The notes: generated by a model from the sequence alone, not told the origin. A stretch of 6,337 bases of DNA from Eubacterium sp. UBA3720 (GCA_002371335.1 DFHP01000143.1:42936-49272), one strand, 5' to 3'; shown: positions 1-5,540, counted from the first letter of the stretch. Numbers and translations: made by a program.

Positions 1-177
1 GTAGTTACTATCCTTCGTGCGGTACATAAATACAAAGATTCCCGCGAGCAGTTCGAGCAGAGAACACACAAGAGACTGATCGACATTATCACGCCGACGC
101 AGAAAACAGTTGATGCACTCTCAAGGCTGGAAATGCCTGCAGGCGTTTACATCGATATTAAGATGAAAAACAAATAA
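1..177 (+). CDS. rpsJ: Small-subunit ribosomal protein S10 (uS10), C-terminal part
   Basis: The window opens in frame inside this gene; 58 codons and a TAA stop are visible, a little over half of the usual 102-105 residues. The visible part carries the S10 core: an EQRTHKRLIDII strand/loop, then PTQKTVDALSRLEMPAG, then a final hydrophobic strand ending YIDIKMKNK. By family knowledge S10 sits in the 30S head next to S3 and S14, and it also acts as NusE in transcription antitermination with NusB. It is the first gene of the classical S10 operon, and rplC follows here as expected, but after an unusually long 175-nt spacer. The start, ribosome binding site and any operon leader lie outside the window. 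The truncation is due only to the window edge. Identification is secure. Confidence 0.97.
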   Translation, partial: VVTILRAVHKYKDSREQFEQRTHKRLIDIITPTQKTVDALSRLEMPAGVYIDIKMKNK

Positions 178-206
178 CTGCGGTATTTTCGGAAAAAGTT
201 AATTGA

Positions 207-238
207 TATAGAAGTAATCGCTTATAGAAGTAATCGCT
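207..238 (+). repeat. Perfect tandem duplication, 16-nt unit x2
   Basis: The unit TATAGAAGTAATCGCT occurs at 207-222 and again, identical and directly adjacent, at 223-238. It is not self-complementary, so it does not make a hairpin by itself. Identity of both copies suggests a recent slippage duplication or a conserved paired site. It lies 25 nt upstream of a second, different tandem duplication in the same spacer. Confidence 0.9.
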
Positions 239-265
239 AAGGCGCGTTCCACTTATATCTGTTAA

Positions 266-298
266 CTAGAATGAGCACCATGATGTGCTCCGCTGTAG
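266..298 (+). promoter_or_regulatory. Candidate structured RNA, hairpin 1 upstream of rplC
   Basis: GAGCAC (273-278) pairs perfectly with GTGCTC (285-290) around the six-base loop CATGAT. An outer CTA/TAG helix (266-268 with 296-298) can close the structure, leaving a conserved asymmetric internal loop of GAAT against CGCTG. It does not end in a U-run, so it is not a terminator. A regulatory role is inferred from its position and its duplication in hairpin 2. Confidence 0.6.
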
Positions 299-301
299 TA
301 A

Positions 302-334
302 CTAGGATGAGCAACGATGTTTGCTCCGCTGTAG
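302..334 (+). promoter_or_regulatory. Candidate structured RNA, hairpin 2 upstream of rplC
   Basis: GAGCAA (309-314) pairs with TTGCTC (321-326) around the loop CGATGT. The innermost pair is A-T where hairpin 1 has C-G, a compensatory change. The outer CTA/TAG helix (302-304 with 332-334) and the internal loop (GGAT against CGCTG) are kept. CTCC at 324-327 could alternatively pair with GGAG in the rplC ribosome binding site (342-345), so a switch between two folds is possible but unproven. Confidence 0.6.
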
Positions 335-352
335 AAAAACAGGAGGAAAGTA

Positions 353-985
353 ATGAAGAAAGCGATTTTAGCTACTAAAGTTGGAATGACTCAGATCTTC
401 AATGAAAACGGAGTACTTACTCCGGTAACTGTCCTGCAGGCCGGACCTTGTGTGGTAACACAGGTAAAAACGGCAGAGAACGACGGTTATGACGCTATCC
501 AGATCGGATTTGAAGACATCAGGGAAAAGCTGGTGAACAAACCGAAAAAAGGACATTTTGACAAGGCTGAGGTATCTCCGAAGAGATACGTACAGGAGTT
601 CAAAGTAGAGAATGCTTCTGAGTATGAACTGAAACAGGAAATCACAGTTGATGTCTTTGCTGCAGGCGATAAGATCGATGCAACAGCTATCAGCAAGGGT
701 AAAGGTTTCCAGGGCGCCATCAAGAGACACGGACAGTCCAGAGGACCTATGACTCATGGTTCCAAATACCATCGCCATGCAGGTTCCAACGGCTCCAGTT
801 CCAGCCCGAGTAAGGTATTTAAGGGCAAAAAGATGCCTGGCCAGATGGGACATGTAAAAGTTACTGTTCAGAATCTGGAGATCGTCAGAGTTGATGCAGA
901 GAATAATCTGTTGCTGGTAAAGGGATCCGTTCCGGGACCTAAGAAATGCCTTGTAACGATTAAAGAGACTGTAAAGGCTAACTAA
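353..985 (+). CDS. rplC: Large-subunit ribosomal protein L3 (uL3)
   Basis: The 210-residue length fits bacterial L3 (about 206-211). L3 binds 23S rRNA early in 50S assembly, and its long loop reaches toward the peptidyl-transferase centre. Visible landmarks are the N-terminal strand MKKAILATKVGMTQIF, the central block GKGFQGAIKRHGQSRGPMTHGS (residues 116-137), the loop YHRHAGSNGSSSS (139-151), KVFKGKKMPGQMG (154-166) and the closing NLLLVKGSVPGPK. Gln164 corresponds to the glutamine methylated by PrmB in E. coli (Q150); whether it is modified here cannot be told. The start is ATG with AGGAGG at 341-346, 6 nt upstream. It is the first gene after the repeat-bearing spacer and so the likeliest direct target of any control there. 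rplD follows after 28 nt. Identification is certain. Confidence 0.99.
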   Translation: MKKAILATKVGMTQIFNENGVLTPVTVLQAGPCVVTQVKTAENDGYDAIQIGFEDIREKLVNKPKKGHFDKAEVSPKRYVQEFKVENASEYELKQEITVDVFAAGDKIDATAISKGKGFQGAIKRHGQSRGPMTHGSKYHRHAGSNGSSSSPSKVFKGKKMPGQMGHVKVTVQNLEIVRVDAENNLLLVKGSVPGPKKCLVTIKETVKAN

Positions 986-1013
986 TACCTGACCGGAAAG
1001 GAGGAAATTATTA

Positions 1014-1634
1014 ATGGCTAACGTATCCGTATATAATATGGAAGGCAATGTAGTCGGAACTATGGATATTTCCGATGCAGTCTTCGGTGTAGAGATAAAA
1101 GAAAACCTTGTTCACAGAGCAGTTACACTGCAGCTGGCAAACAACCGTCAGGGAACACAGAAAGCAAAAACACGTTCTGAAGTATCCGGCGGCGGAAGAA
1201 AACCATGGAGACAGAAAGGAACAGGTCACGCAAGACAGGGATCCATCAGAGCTCCGCAGTGGACAGGCGGCGGCGTTGTGTTTGCACCGGTTCCGAGAGA
1301 CTATTCTTTCAAGATGAACAAGAAAGAAAAAAGAGCAGCTCTTAAATCCGCGCTGACAAGCAGGGTTCAGGAGAACAAATTCATCGTTCTTGACGAGCTG
1401 AAGTTTGATGAGATCAAGACAAAGAAAATGCAGCAGGTCCTTAACAACCTGAAGGTAAGCAAGGCTCTGGTCGTTATCAATCCTGACAGTGAGAACGTAG
1501 TACTCTCCGCGCGCAATATCCAGGGCGTTGAGACTGCTTCCGTAAATACTATCAACGTGTTTGATATTCTGAAATACGACACCGTAATCGCTACAAAGAG
1601 CTCCGTTGCATCAATCGAGGAGGTGTATGCATAA
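1014..1634 (+). CDS. rplD: Large-subunit ribosomal protein L4 (uL4)
   Basis: The 206 residues match the usual L4 length. L4 has a globular surface domain and a long extension into the exit tunnel. The extension is seen at about residues 43-100: NNRQGTQKAKTRSEVSGGG, then KPWRQKGTGHARQGSIRAP, GGGVVFAPVPRDYSFKMNKK. The KPWRQKGTG segment is where macrolide-resistance substitutions occur in other bacteria; it looks wild type. His72 stands where many species have Arg (GTGRAR), which I recall as common in Lachnospiraceae. In E. coli L4 represses its own S10 operon; no such site can be assigned here, but the structured spacer two genes upstream is a candidate place to look. The ribosome binding site AAGGAGG is at 998-1004. 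The TAA stop shares its last base with the rplW start. Confidence 0.99.
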   Translation: MANVSVYNMEGNVVGTMDISDAVFGVEIKENLVHRAVTLQLANNRQGTQKAKTRSEVSGGGRKPWRQKGTGHARQGSIRAPQWTGGGVVFAPVPRDYSFKMNKKEKRAALKSALTSRVQENKFIVLDELKFDEIKTKKMQQVLNNLKVSKALVVINPDSENVVLSARNIQGVETASVNTINVFDILKYDTVIATKSSVASIEEVYA

Positions 1635-1933
1635 TGGCAAACATTCAGTACTATGACGTTATCATCAAACCGGTAATCACAGAGAAAAGCATGAACGAGA
1701 TGGGCCTTAAGAAATATACATTCCTGGTTCATCCGGAAGCAAATAAGAGCATGATCAAAGATGCTGTTGAAAAAATGTTTGACGGCGTAAAGGTTTCAGC
1801 CGTAAACACAATGAACAGACCGGGCAAGAAAAAACGCCGCGGAATGACATTCGGAATGACAGCTAAGACAAAGAAAGCGATCGTTACGCTTACAGAGGAC
1901 AGCAAGGATATCGAGATCTTTGAGGGTCTGTAA
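1634..1933 (+). CDS. rplW: Large-subunit ribosomal protein L23 (uL23)
   Basis: The 99 residues are a typical L23 length. L23 sits at the tunnel exit and docks trigger factor and the signal recognition particle. The N-terminal block IIKPVITEKSMNEMG is diagnostic; Glu17 in ITEKS matches the E. coli Glu18 that contacts trigger factor. A basic loop RPGKKKRRG (residues 63-71) is the rRNA-binding extension, and the C-terminus ends IEIFEGL. The start overlaps the rplD stop by one base (TAATG), and its ribosome binding site GAGGAGGT (1617-1624) lies within the last codons of rplD, so the two are probably translationally coupled. A 69-nt gap with a small hairpin follows before rplB. Confidence 0.99.
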   Translation: MANIQYYDVIIKPVITEKSMNEMGLKKYTFLVHPEANKSMIKDAVEKMFDGVKVSAVNTMNRPGKKKRRGMTFGMTAKTKKAIVTLTEDSKDIEIFEGL

Positions 1934-2002
1934 AGAAAGGTAACGGCTGATTTGAACTAGGCACGGAGACGTGCGATAACAAACATCGAAAGGAGAACTG
2001 TA
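1934..2002 (+). other. rplW-rplB spacer with a GNRA-capped hairpin
   Basis: This 69-nt gap is the second longest in the window. It contains GCACG (1961-1965) and CGTGC (1970-1974) closing a GAGA tetraloop, which fits the GNRA class. The heptamer AACTAGG (1955-1961) runs into the 5' arm; the same heptamer begins hairpin 2 upstream of rplC (300-306). The rplB ribosome binding site AAAGGAG is at 1989-1995. No promoter was recognised. Function is unknown. Confidence 0.55.
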
Positions 2003-2836
2003 ATGGGAATTAAAACATATAACCCATATACACCTTCCAGAAGACATATGACTGGTTCCGATTTCTCAGAGATCACGGCTGTTAAGCCTGAGAAATCACT
2101 GGTAAAGGCAATCAAGAAAAATTCTGGACGTAATAATCAGGGAAAGATCACAGTAAGACATCACGGCGGCGGCGCCAAGAAAAAATACAGAATCATTGAT
2201 TTCAAAAGATATAAAGATGATATCCCTGCAACAGTAAAAACTATTGAGTATGATCCGAACAGAACAGCAAACATCGCGCTGATCTCCTATGCAGACGGCG
2301 AGAAAGCTTACATTCTCGCACCTGAAGGACTTAAAGTGGGAATGCAAGTCATGAACGGCGAGAACGCAGAGATCCGTCCGGGAAACTGCCTGCCGCTGGC
2401 TAAGATCCCTGTAGGTACTATGGTACATAATGTCGAGATGCACATCGGAAAAGGCGGACAGCTCGTTCGTTCCGCAGGCGTTGGCGCACAGCTGATGGCC
2501 AAAGAGGGCGAATATGCCACACTCCGACTTCCTTCAGGAGAAATGAGAATGGTTTCTCTTAAGTGCCGCGCTACTATCGGCAGCATCGGTAACGGAGATC
2601 ACAACCTTATTAACCTTGGTAAAGCAGGCCGCGTTCGTCATATGGGAAAACGCCCGACAGTCCGTGGTTCCGTTATGAACCCGAACGACCATCCGCACGG
2701 CGGTGGTGAGGGAAGAGCTCCGATCGGCCGTTCAGGCCCATCCACTCCATGGGGCAAACCTGCACTCGGTCTCAAGACCAGAAAGAAAAATAAGAAATCC
2801 AATAAATATATCGTTCGTCGAAGAAACGGTAAGTAA
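2003..2836 (+). CDS. rplB: Large-subunit ribosomal protein L2 (uL2)
   Basis: At 277 residues this is a full-length L2, one of the most conserved ribosomal proteins, needed for subunit association and peptidyl-transferase activity. The N-terminus MGIKTYNPYTPSRRHMT is typical. RHHGGGAKKKYRIIDFKR (52-69) leads into the OB-like domain, and the SH3-like domain follows. The C-terminal block MNPNDHPHGGGEGRAPIGR (225-243) carries His230, equivalent to E. coli His229, implicated in peptidyl transfer. It ends in a basic tail (KTRKKNKKSNKYIVRRRNGK) that wraps rRNA. The ATG start has AAAGGAG 7 nt upstream. rpsS follows after 24 nt. Nothing is missing or odd. Confidence 0.99.
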   Translation: MGIKTYNPYTPSRRHMTGSDFSEITAVKPEKSLVKAIKKNSGRNNQGKITVRHHGGGAKKKYRIIDFKRYKDDIPATVKTIEYDPNRTANIALISYADGEKAYILAPEGLKVGMQVMNGENAEIRPGNCLPLAKIPVGTMVHNVEMHIGKGGQLVRSAGVGAQLMAKEGEYATLRLPSGEMRMVSLKCRATIGSIGNGDHNLINLGKAGRVRHMGKRPTVRGSVMNPNDHPHGGGEGRAPIGRSGPSTPWGKPALGLKTRKKNKKSNKYIVRRRNGK

Positions 2837-2860
2837 TTTCTAAAATAAGGAGGTTAAACG

Positions 2861-3139
2861 ATGGCTCGTTCGTTGAAAAAAGGCCCGTTTGCTGATGCCA
2901 GTTTGCTGAAAAAAGTAGATGCAGCAAATGCATCTGATAATAAAAGCGTAATTAAGACATGGTCACGTCGTTCTACAATTTTCCCGTCTTTCGTGGGACA
3001 CACGATTGCTGTTCATGACGGAAGAAAACATGTTCCGGTATATATCACAGAAGATATGGTCGGACATAAGCTCGGTGAGTTCGTCGCTACGAGAACTTAC
3101 AGAGGTCACGGTAAGGACGAGAAAAAATCCAAGAGATAA
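2861..3139 (+). CDS. rpsS: Small-subunit ribosomal protein S19 (uS19)
   Basis: The 92 residues match the S19 family. S19 sits in the 30S head with S13, near the A-site finger of the large subunit. Diagnostic segments are MARSLKKGPFAD, the core RRSTIFPSFVGHTIAVHDGRKHVPVYI (37-63), and GHKLGEFVATRTYRGHG (68-84), with a basic tail. The ribosome binding site AAGGAGGT is at 2847-2854, 6 nt from the ATG. Codons 19-25 contain a chance-level 7-bp inverted repeat (2917-2935). rplV starts 23 nt downstream. Confidence 0.99.
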   Translation: MARSLKKGPFADASLLKKVDAANASDNKSVIKTWSRRSTIFPSFVGHTIAVHDGRKHVPVYITEDMVGHKLGEFVATRTYRGHGKDEKKSKR

Positions 3140-3162
3140 AGGACGAAAGGAGGCTGTAAACC

Positions 3163-3549
3163 ATGGCAAAAGGACATAGAAGCCAGATAAAAAGAGAAAG
3201 AAACGAAAATAAAGATACAAGACCGTCCGCAAAGCTCAGCTATGCAAGAGTATCTGTTCAGAAGGCCTGCTTTGTACTCGATGCGATCCGTGGAAAAAAT
3301 GTCGACGCCGCTCTGGGTATTCTGACATATAACCCGCGTTACGCATCTTCCGTTGTTAAAAAGCTTCTCGAGTCAGCGATCGCTAACGCAGAGAATAACA
3401 ACGGTCTTTCCAGAGACAATCTTTACATCGCAGAATGCTATGCCAATAAAGCTCCGACAATGAAGAGGATTCATCCGAGAGCACAGGGAAGAGCATACAG
3501 AATCGAGAAAAGAACAAGTCATATCACGCTTGTGCTGGATGAGAAATAA
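3163..3549 (+). CDS. rplV: Large-subunit ribosomal protein L22 (uL22), N-terminally extended form
   Basis: L22 helps fold 23S rRNA, and its long beta-hairpin lines the exit tunnel. The core starts near residue 24 (AKLSYARVSVQKACFVLDAIRGK) and continues through KKLLESAIANAENNN (66-80). The tunnel hairpin KAPTMKRIHPRAQGRAYRIEKRTSHI spans about 96-121. At 128 residues it is longer than E. coli L22 (110) because of a basic N-terminal leader of about 18 residues (GHRSQIKRERNENKDTR). The extension is real rather than a misplaced start: the ATG has a perfect AAAGGAGG at 3146-3153 and no other good site lies inside. Similar extensions are, as I recall, usual in Lachnospiraceae. rpsC follows after 12 nt. 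Confidence 0.98.
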   Translation: MAKGHRSQIKRERNENKDTRPSAKLSYARVSVQKACFVLDAIRGKNVDAALGILTYNPRYASSVVKKLLESAIANAENNNGLSRDNLYIAECYANKAPTMKRIHPRAQGRAYRIEKRTSHITLVLDEK

Positions 3550-3561
3550 GGAGGTTCAGGA

Positions 3562-4221
3562 ATGGGACAGAAAGTTAATCCACACGGCTTAAGAGTCGGT
3601 GTAATCAAGGATTGGGATTCCAAGTGGTATGCGGAAGGAACAAACTTCGCAGACTACCTGGTCGAAGATTATAACATCAGAAAATTCCTGAAGAAGAGAC
3701 TTTACAGCGCAGGAATTTCTACAATCGAGATCGAGAGAGCATCTGACAAAGTCAGGATCACCATCTTCACCGCAAAACCAGGTTTTGTAATCGGTAAAGG
3801 CGGCGCAGAGATCGAGAAAGTTAAAAAAGAGCTCACACAGTTCACAGACAAAAAGCTGATCGTAGACATTAAAGAAGTTAAGAGACCGGACGTAGATGCA
3901 CAGCTCGTTGCAGAGAATATCGCACAGCAGCTGGAAAACCGTATTTCCTTCCGCCGTGCAATGAAATCCTGCATGCAGAGAACAATGAGAGCGGGAGCTC
4001 AGGGAATCAAGACATCTGTATCCGGACGTCTTGGCGGCGCTGATATGGCTCGTACAGAGTTCTACAGCGAGGGTACAATTCCGCTTCAGACACTTCGTGC
4101 AGATATTGATTATGGTTTCGCTGAAGCTGACACACAGTATGGTAAGGTTGGCGTAAAGACATGGATCTACAAAGGCGAAGTCCTTCCAACCAAAGCATCT
4201 AAGGAAGGGAGCGATAAATAA
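3562..4221 (+). CDS. rpsC: Small-subunit ribosomal protein S3 (uS3)
   Basis: The 219 residues fit bacterial S3, which lies at the mRNA entry channel of the 30S. It has the N-terminal MGQKVNPHGLRVG, a type II KH domain with the GKGG loop in KPGFVIGKGGAEIEKVKKEL (72-91), and a C-terminal domain with VSGRLGGADMARTEFYSEG (153-171) and LRADIDYGFAEA. Arg131, Arg132 and Lys135 in FRRAMK are the residues tied to ribosomal mRNA-helicase activity in E. coli, at the same numbers. The ribosome binding site AAGGAGGT (3548-3555) overlaps the rplV TAA stop, so coupling to L22 synthesis is likely. Only 2 nt separate its stop from the rplP start. Confidence 0.99.
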   Translation: MGQKVNPHGLRVGVIKDWDSKWYAEGTNFADYLVEDYNIRKFLKKRLYSAGISTIEIERASDKVRITIFTAKPGFVIGKGGAEIEKVKKELTQFTDKKLIVDIKEVKRPDVDAQLVAENIAQQLENRISFRRAMKSCMQRTMRAGAQGIKTSVSGRLGGADMARTEFYSEGTIPLQTLRADIDYGFAEADTQYGKVGVKTWIYKGEVLPTKASKEGSDK

Positions 4222-4223
4222 TT

Positions 4224-4634
4224 ATGTTAATGCCAAAAAGAGTAAAACGTCGTAAGCAGTTCCGTGGAACTATGAGAGGAAAAGCATTACGAGGAAATAA
4301 AGTCACAAACGGTGAGTACGGTCTTATGGCTACAGAGCCGGCATGGATCAAATCAAATCAGATCGAGGCAGCCCGTGTTGCCATCAACCGTCACGTAAAA
4401 CGTAACGGTAAAGTCTGGATCAAGATTTTCCCGGATAAGCCGGTAACAGCAAAACCTGCTGAGACACGAATGGGTTCCGGAAAAGGTACTGTAGAGTACT
4501 GGGTAGCTGTTGTTAAACCAGGCCGCGTACTCTTTGAGATCGCAGGCGTTCCGGAGGATGTTGCCCGTGAAGCTATGCGTCTTGCCAGCCATAAGTTGCC
4601 TGTTAAGTGCAAATTTGTAGCACGCGAAGATTGA
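4224..4634 (+). CDS. rplP: Large-subunit ribosomal protein L16 (uL16)
   Basis: The 136 residues equal the E. coli length. L16 binds late in 50S assembly beside the A-site tRNA and helps shape the peptidyl-transferase centre. Landmarks are MLMPKRVKRRKQFRG, GEYGLMATEPAWIKSNQIEAARVAI (30-54), VWIKIFPDKPVTAKPAETRMGSGKG (64-88) and HKLPVKCKFVARE at the end. Two in-frame ATGs are present, at 4224 and 4230. The first is preferred because the family begins ML-PKR and because the modest GGGAG at 4207-4211 is 12 nt from it but 18 nt from the second. This is the weakest ribosome binding site in the window, within the rpsC coding end, so translation probably depends on ribosomes finishing rpsC 2 nt upstream. 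Confidence 0.98.
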   Translation: MLMPKRVKRRKQFRGTMRGKALRGNKVTNGEYGLMATEPAWIKSNQIEAARVAINRHVKRNGKVWIKIFPDKPVTAKPAETRMGSGKGTVEYWVAVVKPGRVLFEIAGVPEDVAREAMRLASHKLPVKCKFVARED

Positions 4635-4651
4635 GAAGGCGGTGATTAACA

Positions 4652-4861
4652 GTGAAGAGTAAAAAATATGTTGAAGAATTGCAGGGAAAATCCGCTGCTG
4701 AATTAAATGCTGCACTGGTAGATGCAAAGAAGGAACTCTTTAACCTGAGATTCCAGAATGCGACAAATCAGCTGGATAACACCGGCAGGATCAAAGAGGT
4801 TCGCAGAAATATTGCTAGAATTTCTACAGTATTAGCCACACTTGAAAATTCAGCTAACTAA
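4652..4861 (+). CDS. rpmC: Large-subunit ribosomal protein L29 (uL29), GTG start
   Basis: This 69-residue protein is a two-helix L29, which sits at the tunnel exit next to L23. The sequence ELNAALVDAKKELFNLRFQNAT (17-38), then LDNTGRIKEVRRNIARI, is the family pattern. The start is GTG at 4652, supported by AAGGCGGTGA at 4636-4645, which matches the 16S tail complement except for one base, with 6 nt spacing. Starting there gives MKSKKYVEELQGKS, as usual for relatives. It lies 17 nt after rplP; its TAA stop is the first base-run of the next gene's ribosome binding site. Confidence 0.98.
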   Translation: MKSKKYVEELQGKSAAELNAALVDAKKELFNLRFQNATNQLDNTGRIKEVRRNIARISTVLATLENSAN

Positions 4862-4868
4862 AAGGAGT
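4861..4868 (+). promoter_or_regulatory. Ribosome binding site that sets the rpsQ start
   Basis: AAAGGAGT begins on the last base of the rpmC stop. It is only 1-2 nt from the ATG at 4870, too close for initiation, but 7-8 nt from the GTG at 4876. It therefore favours GTG 4876 as the rpsQ start. Confidence 0.85.
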
Positions 4869-4875
4869 CATGATC

Positions 4876-5130
4876 GTGGAGAGAAATTTGAGAAAAACAC
4901 GTGTCGGTAAGGTAATCAGCGATAAGATGGATAAGACAATCGTTGTTGCTATCGAAGATCACGTAAAACATCCGCTTTATAATAAAATCGTAAAGAAGAC
5001 ATATAAACTGAAAGCTCATGATGAGAATAACGAGTGCCGCATCGGTGACACAGTTAAGCTTATGGAGACCAGACCGCTTTCAAAAGATAAAAGATGGAGA
5101 CTGGTGGAGATCATCGACAGAGCTAAATAA
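4876..5130 (+). CDS. rpsQ: Small-subunit ribosomal protein S17 (uS17), GTG start
   Basis: S17 is an early-binding OB-fold protein of the 30S body. The 84-residue reading begins MERNLRKTRVGKV, continues with SDKMDKTIVVAIEDHVKHPLYNKI (15-38) and KLKAHDENNECRIGD (44-58), and ends with the signature METRPLSKDKRWRLVEII. A longer frame from ATG 4870 would add Met-Ile in front (86 residues). I chose GTG 4876 because the ribosome binding site spacing is right only for it and because relatives begin MERNLRKT. It ends the S10-type gene block; rplN, first gene of the classical spc operon, follows after 30 nt with no visible terminator. Confidence 0.95.
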   Translation: MERNLRKTRVGKVISDKMDKTIVVAIEDHVKHPLYNKIVKKTYKLKAHDENNECRIGDTVKLMETRPLSKDKRWRLVEIIDRAK

Positions 5131-5160
5131 TTGAAGAAATGCTAAAGGAGGAATACCAGC

Positions 5161-5529
5161 ATGATTCAGCAGGAAAGCAGACTCAAGGTAGCCGATAATA
5201 CCGGTGCAAGAGAACTTCTTTGCATTCGCGTTATGGGTGGTTCTACCAGAAGATATGCAAATATTGGTGATGTAATCGTTGCGACTGTCAAAGAAGCAAC
5301 ACCTGGCGGCGTTGTAAAAAAAGGTGACGTTGTTAAAGCTGTTGTAGTTCGTACAGTACATGGCGCAAGAAGAAATGATGGATCTTATATCAGATTCGAT
5401 GAGAACGCAGCTGTTATCCTTAAAGACGACAACACACCACGTGGAACTCGTATTTTTGGACCTGTAGCCAGAGAGCTTCGTGAGAAGAAATTCATGAAGA
5501 TCGTTTCACTCGCTCCAGAAGTATTATAG
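5161..5529 (+). CDS. rplN: Large-subunit ribosomal protein L14 (uL14)
   Basis: The 122 residues are the standard L14 length. L14 lies at the subunit interface, forms bridges with 16S rRNA and is the docking site of the silencing factor RsfS. The N-terminus MIQQESRLKVADNTGARELLCIRV and the family signature VVVRTVHGARRNDGSYIRFDENAAVI (61-86) are intact, as is GTRIFGPVARELREKKFMKIVSLAPEVL at the C-terminus. The ribosome binding site AAAGGAGG is at 5144-5151, 9 nt from the ATG. This gene opens the spc operon in E. coli, but no separate promoter is seen here. Its TAG stop is the only amber stop among the visible genes and forms part of the rplX ribosome binding site. Confidence 0.99.
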   Translation: MIQQESRLKVADNTGARELLCIRVMGGSTRRYANIGDVIVATVKEATPGGVVKKGDVVKAVVVRTVHGARRNDGSYIRFDENAAVILKDDNTPRGTRIFGPVARELREKKFMKIVSLAPEVL

Positions 5530-5540
5530 GAGGCAAGACG

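Larger units (their letters stand above)
263..334 (+). repeat. Two tandem 36-nt units, each a hairpin
   Basis: Unit 1 (263-298) and unit 2 (299-334) abut head to tail and match at 29 of 36 positions. Both begin TAACTAG and end TGCTCCGCTGTAG apart from one stem base. The seven differences are confined to the hairpin loop, one closing base pair (both sides changed) and one purine (A270/G306). The block ends 6 nt before the AGGAGG of rplC. Confidence 0.9.
178..352 (+). other. rpsJ-rplC spacer, 175 nt, repeat- and hairpin-rich
   Basis: This is the longest non-coding stretch in the window; most junctions here are under 31 nt. From 5' to 3' it holds an AT-rich stretch, a perfect 16-nt tandem repeat (207-238), a short linker, two 36-nt tandem hairpin units (263-334) and the rplC ribosome binding site AGGAGG at 341-346. 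I found no convincing sigma-A promoter and no intrinsic terminator with a U-run, so the spacer is most simply read as part of the polycistronic mRNA. A cis-acting RNA regulator of rplC and downstream genes is an inference from its structure. Confidence 0.8.

Noticed and set aside
203..228. Possible promoter, TTGATA (203-208) with TATAGA (223-228)
   Set aside because: The spacing is 14 nt, too short for sigma-A, and the -10-like sequence is just part of the 16-nt duplication.
266..334. Intrinsic terminators or a mini-ykkC (guanidine-II) type tandem hairpin
   Set aside because: Neither hairpin is followed by a U-run and the stems are short. The loops CATGAT and CGATGT are not the ACGR loops of guanidine-II riboswitches.
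271..378. A 35-codon reading frame running through both hairpin units and overlapping the rplC start, with a repeated MS...CSAV pattern
   Set aside because: It has no ribosome binding site before ATG 271, and the repeated peptide follows simply from the unit length of 36 being a multiple of three. The substitutions fit RNA pairing better than protein conservation.
368..1048. Long antisense reading frame opposite rplC, and other minus-strand frames of 60-120 codons throughout
   Set aside because: They lie entirely opposite conserved ribosomal protein genes, lack ribosome binding sites and show no recognisable protein features; they are shadows of coding bias.
2917..2935. Inverted repeat AGATGCA/TGCATCT with a 5-nt loop within rpsS
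   Set aside because: A single 7-bp stem of this kind is expected about once by chance in a window this size, and it encodes ordinary S19 residues.
5131..5160. Boundary between separate S10 and spc operons
   Set aside because: The gap is only 30 nt and is filled by a normal ribosome binding site, with no terminator or promoter; one transcript is the simpler reading.
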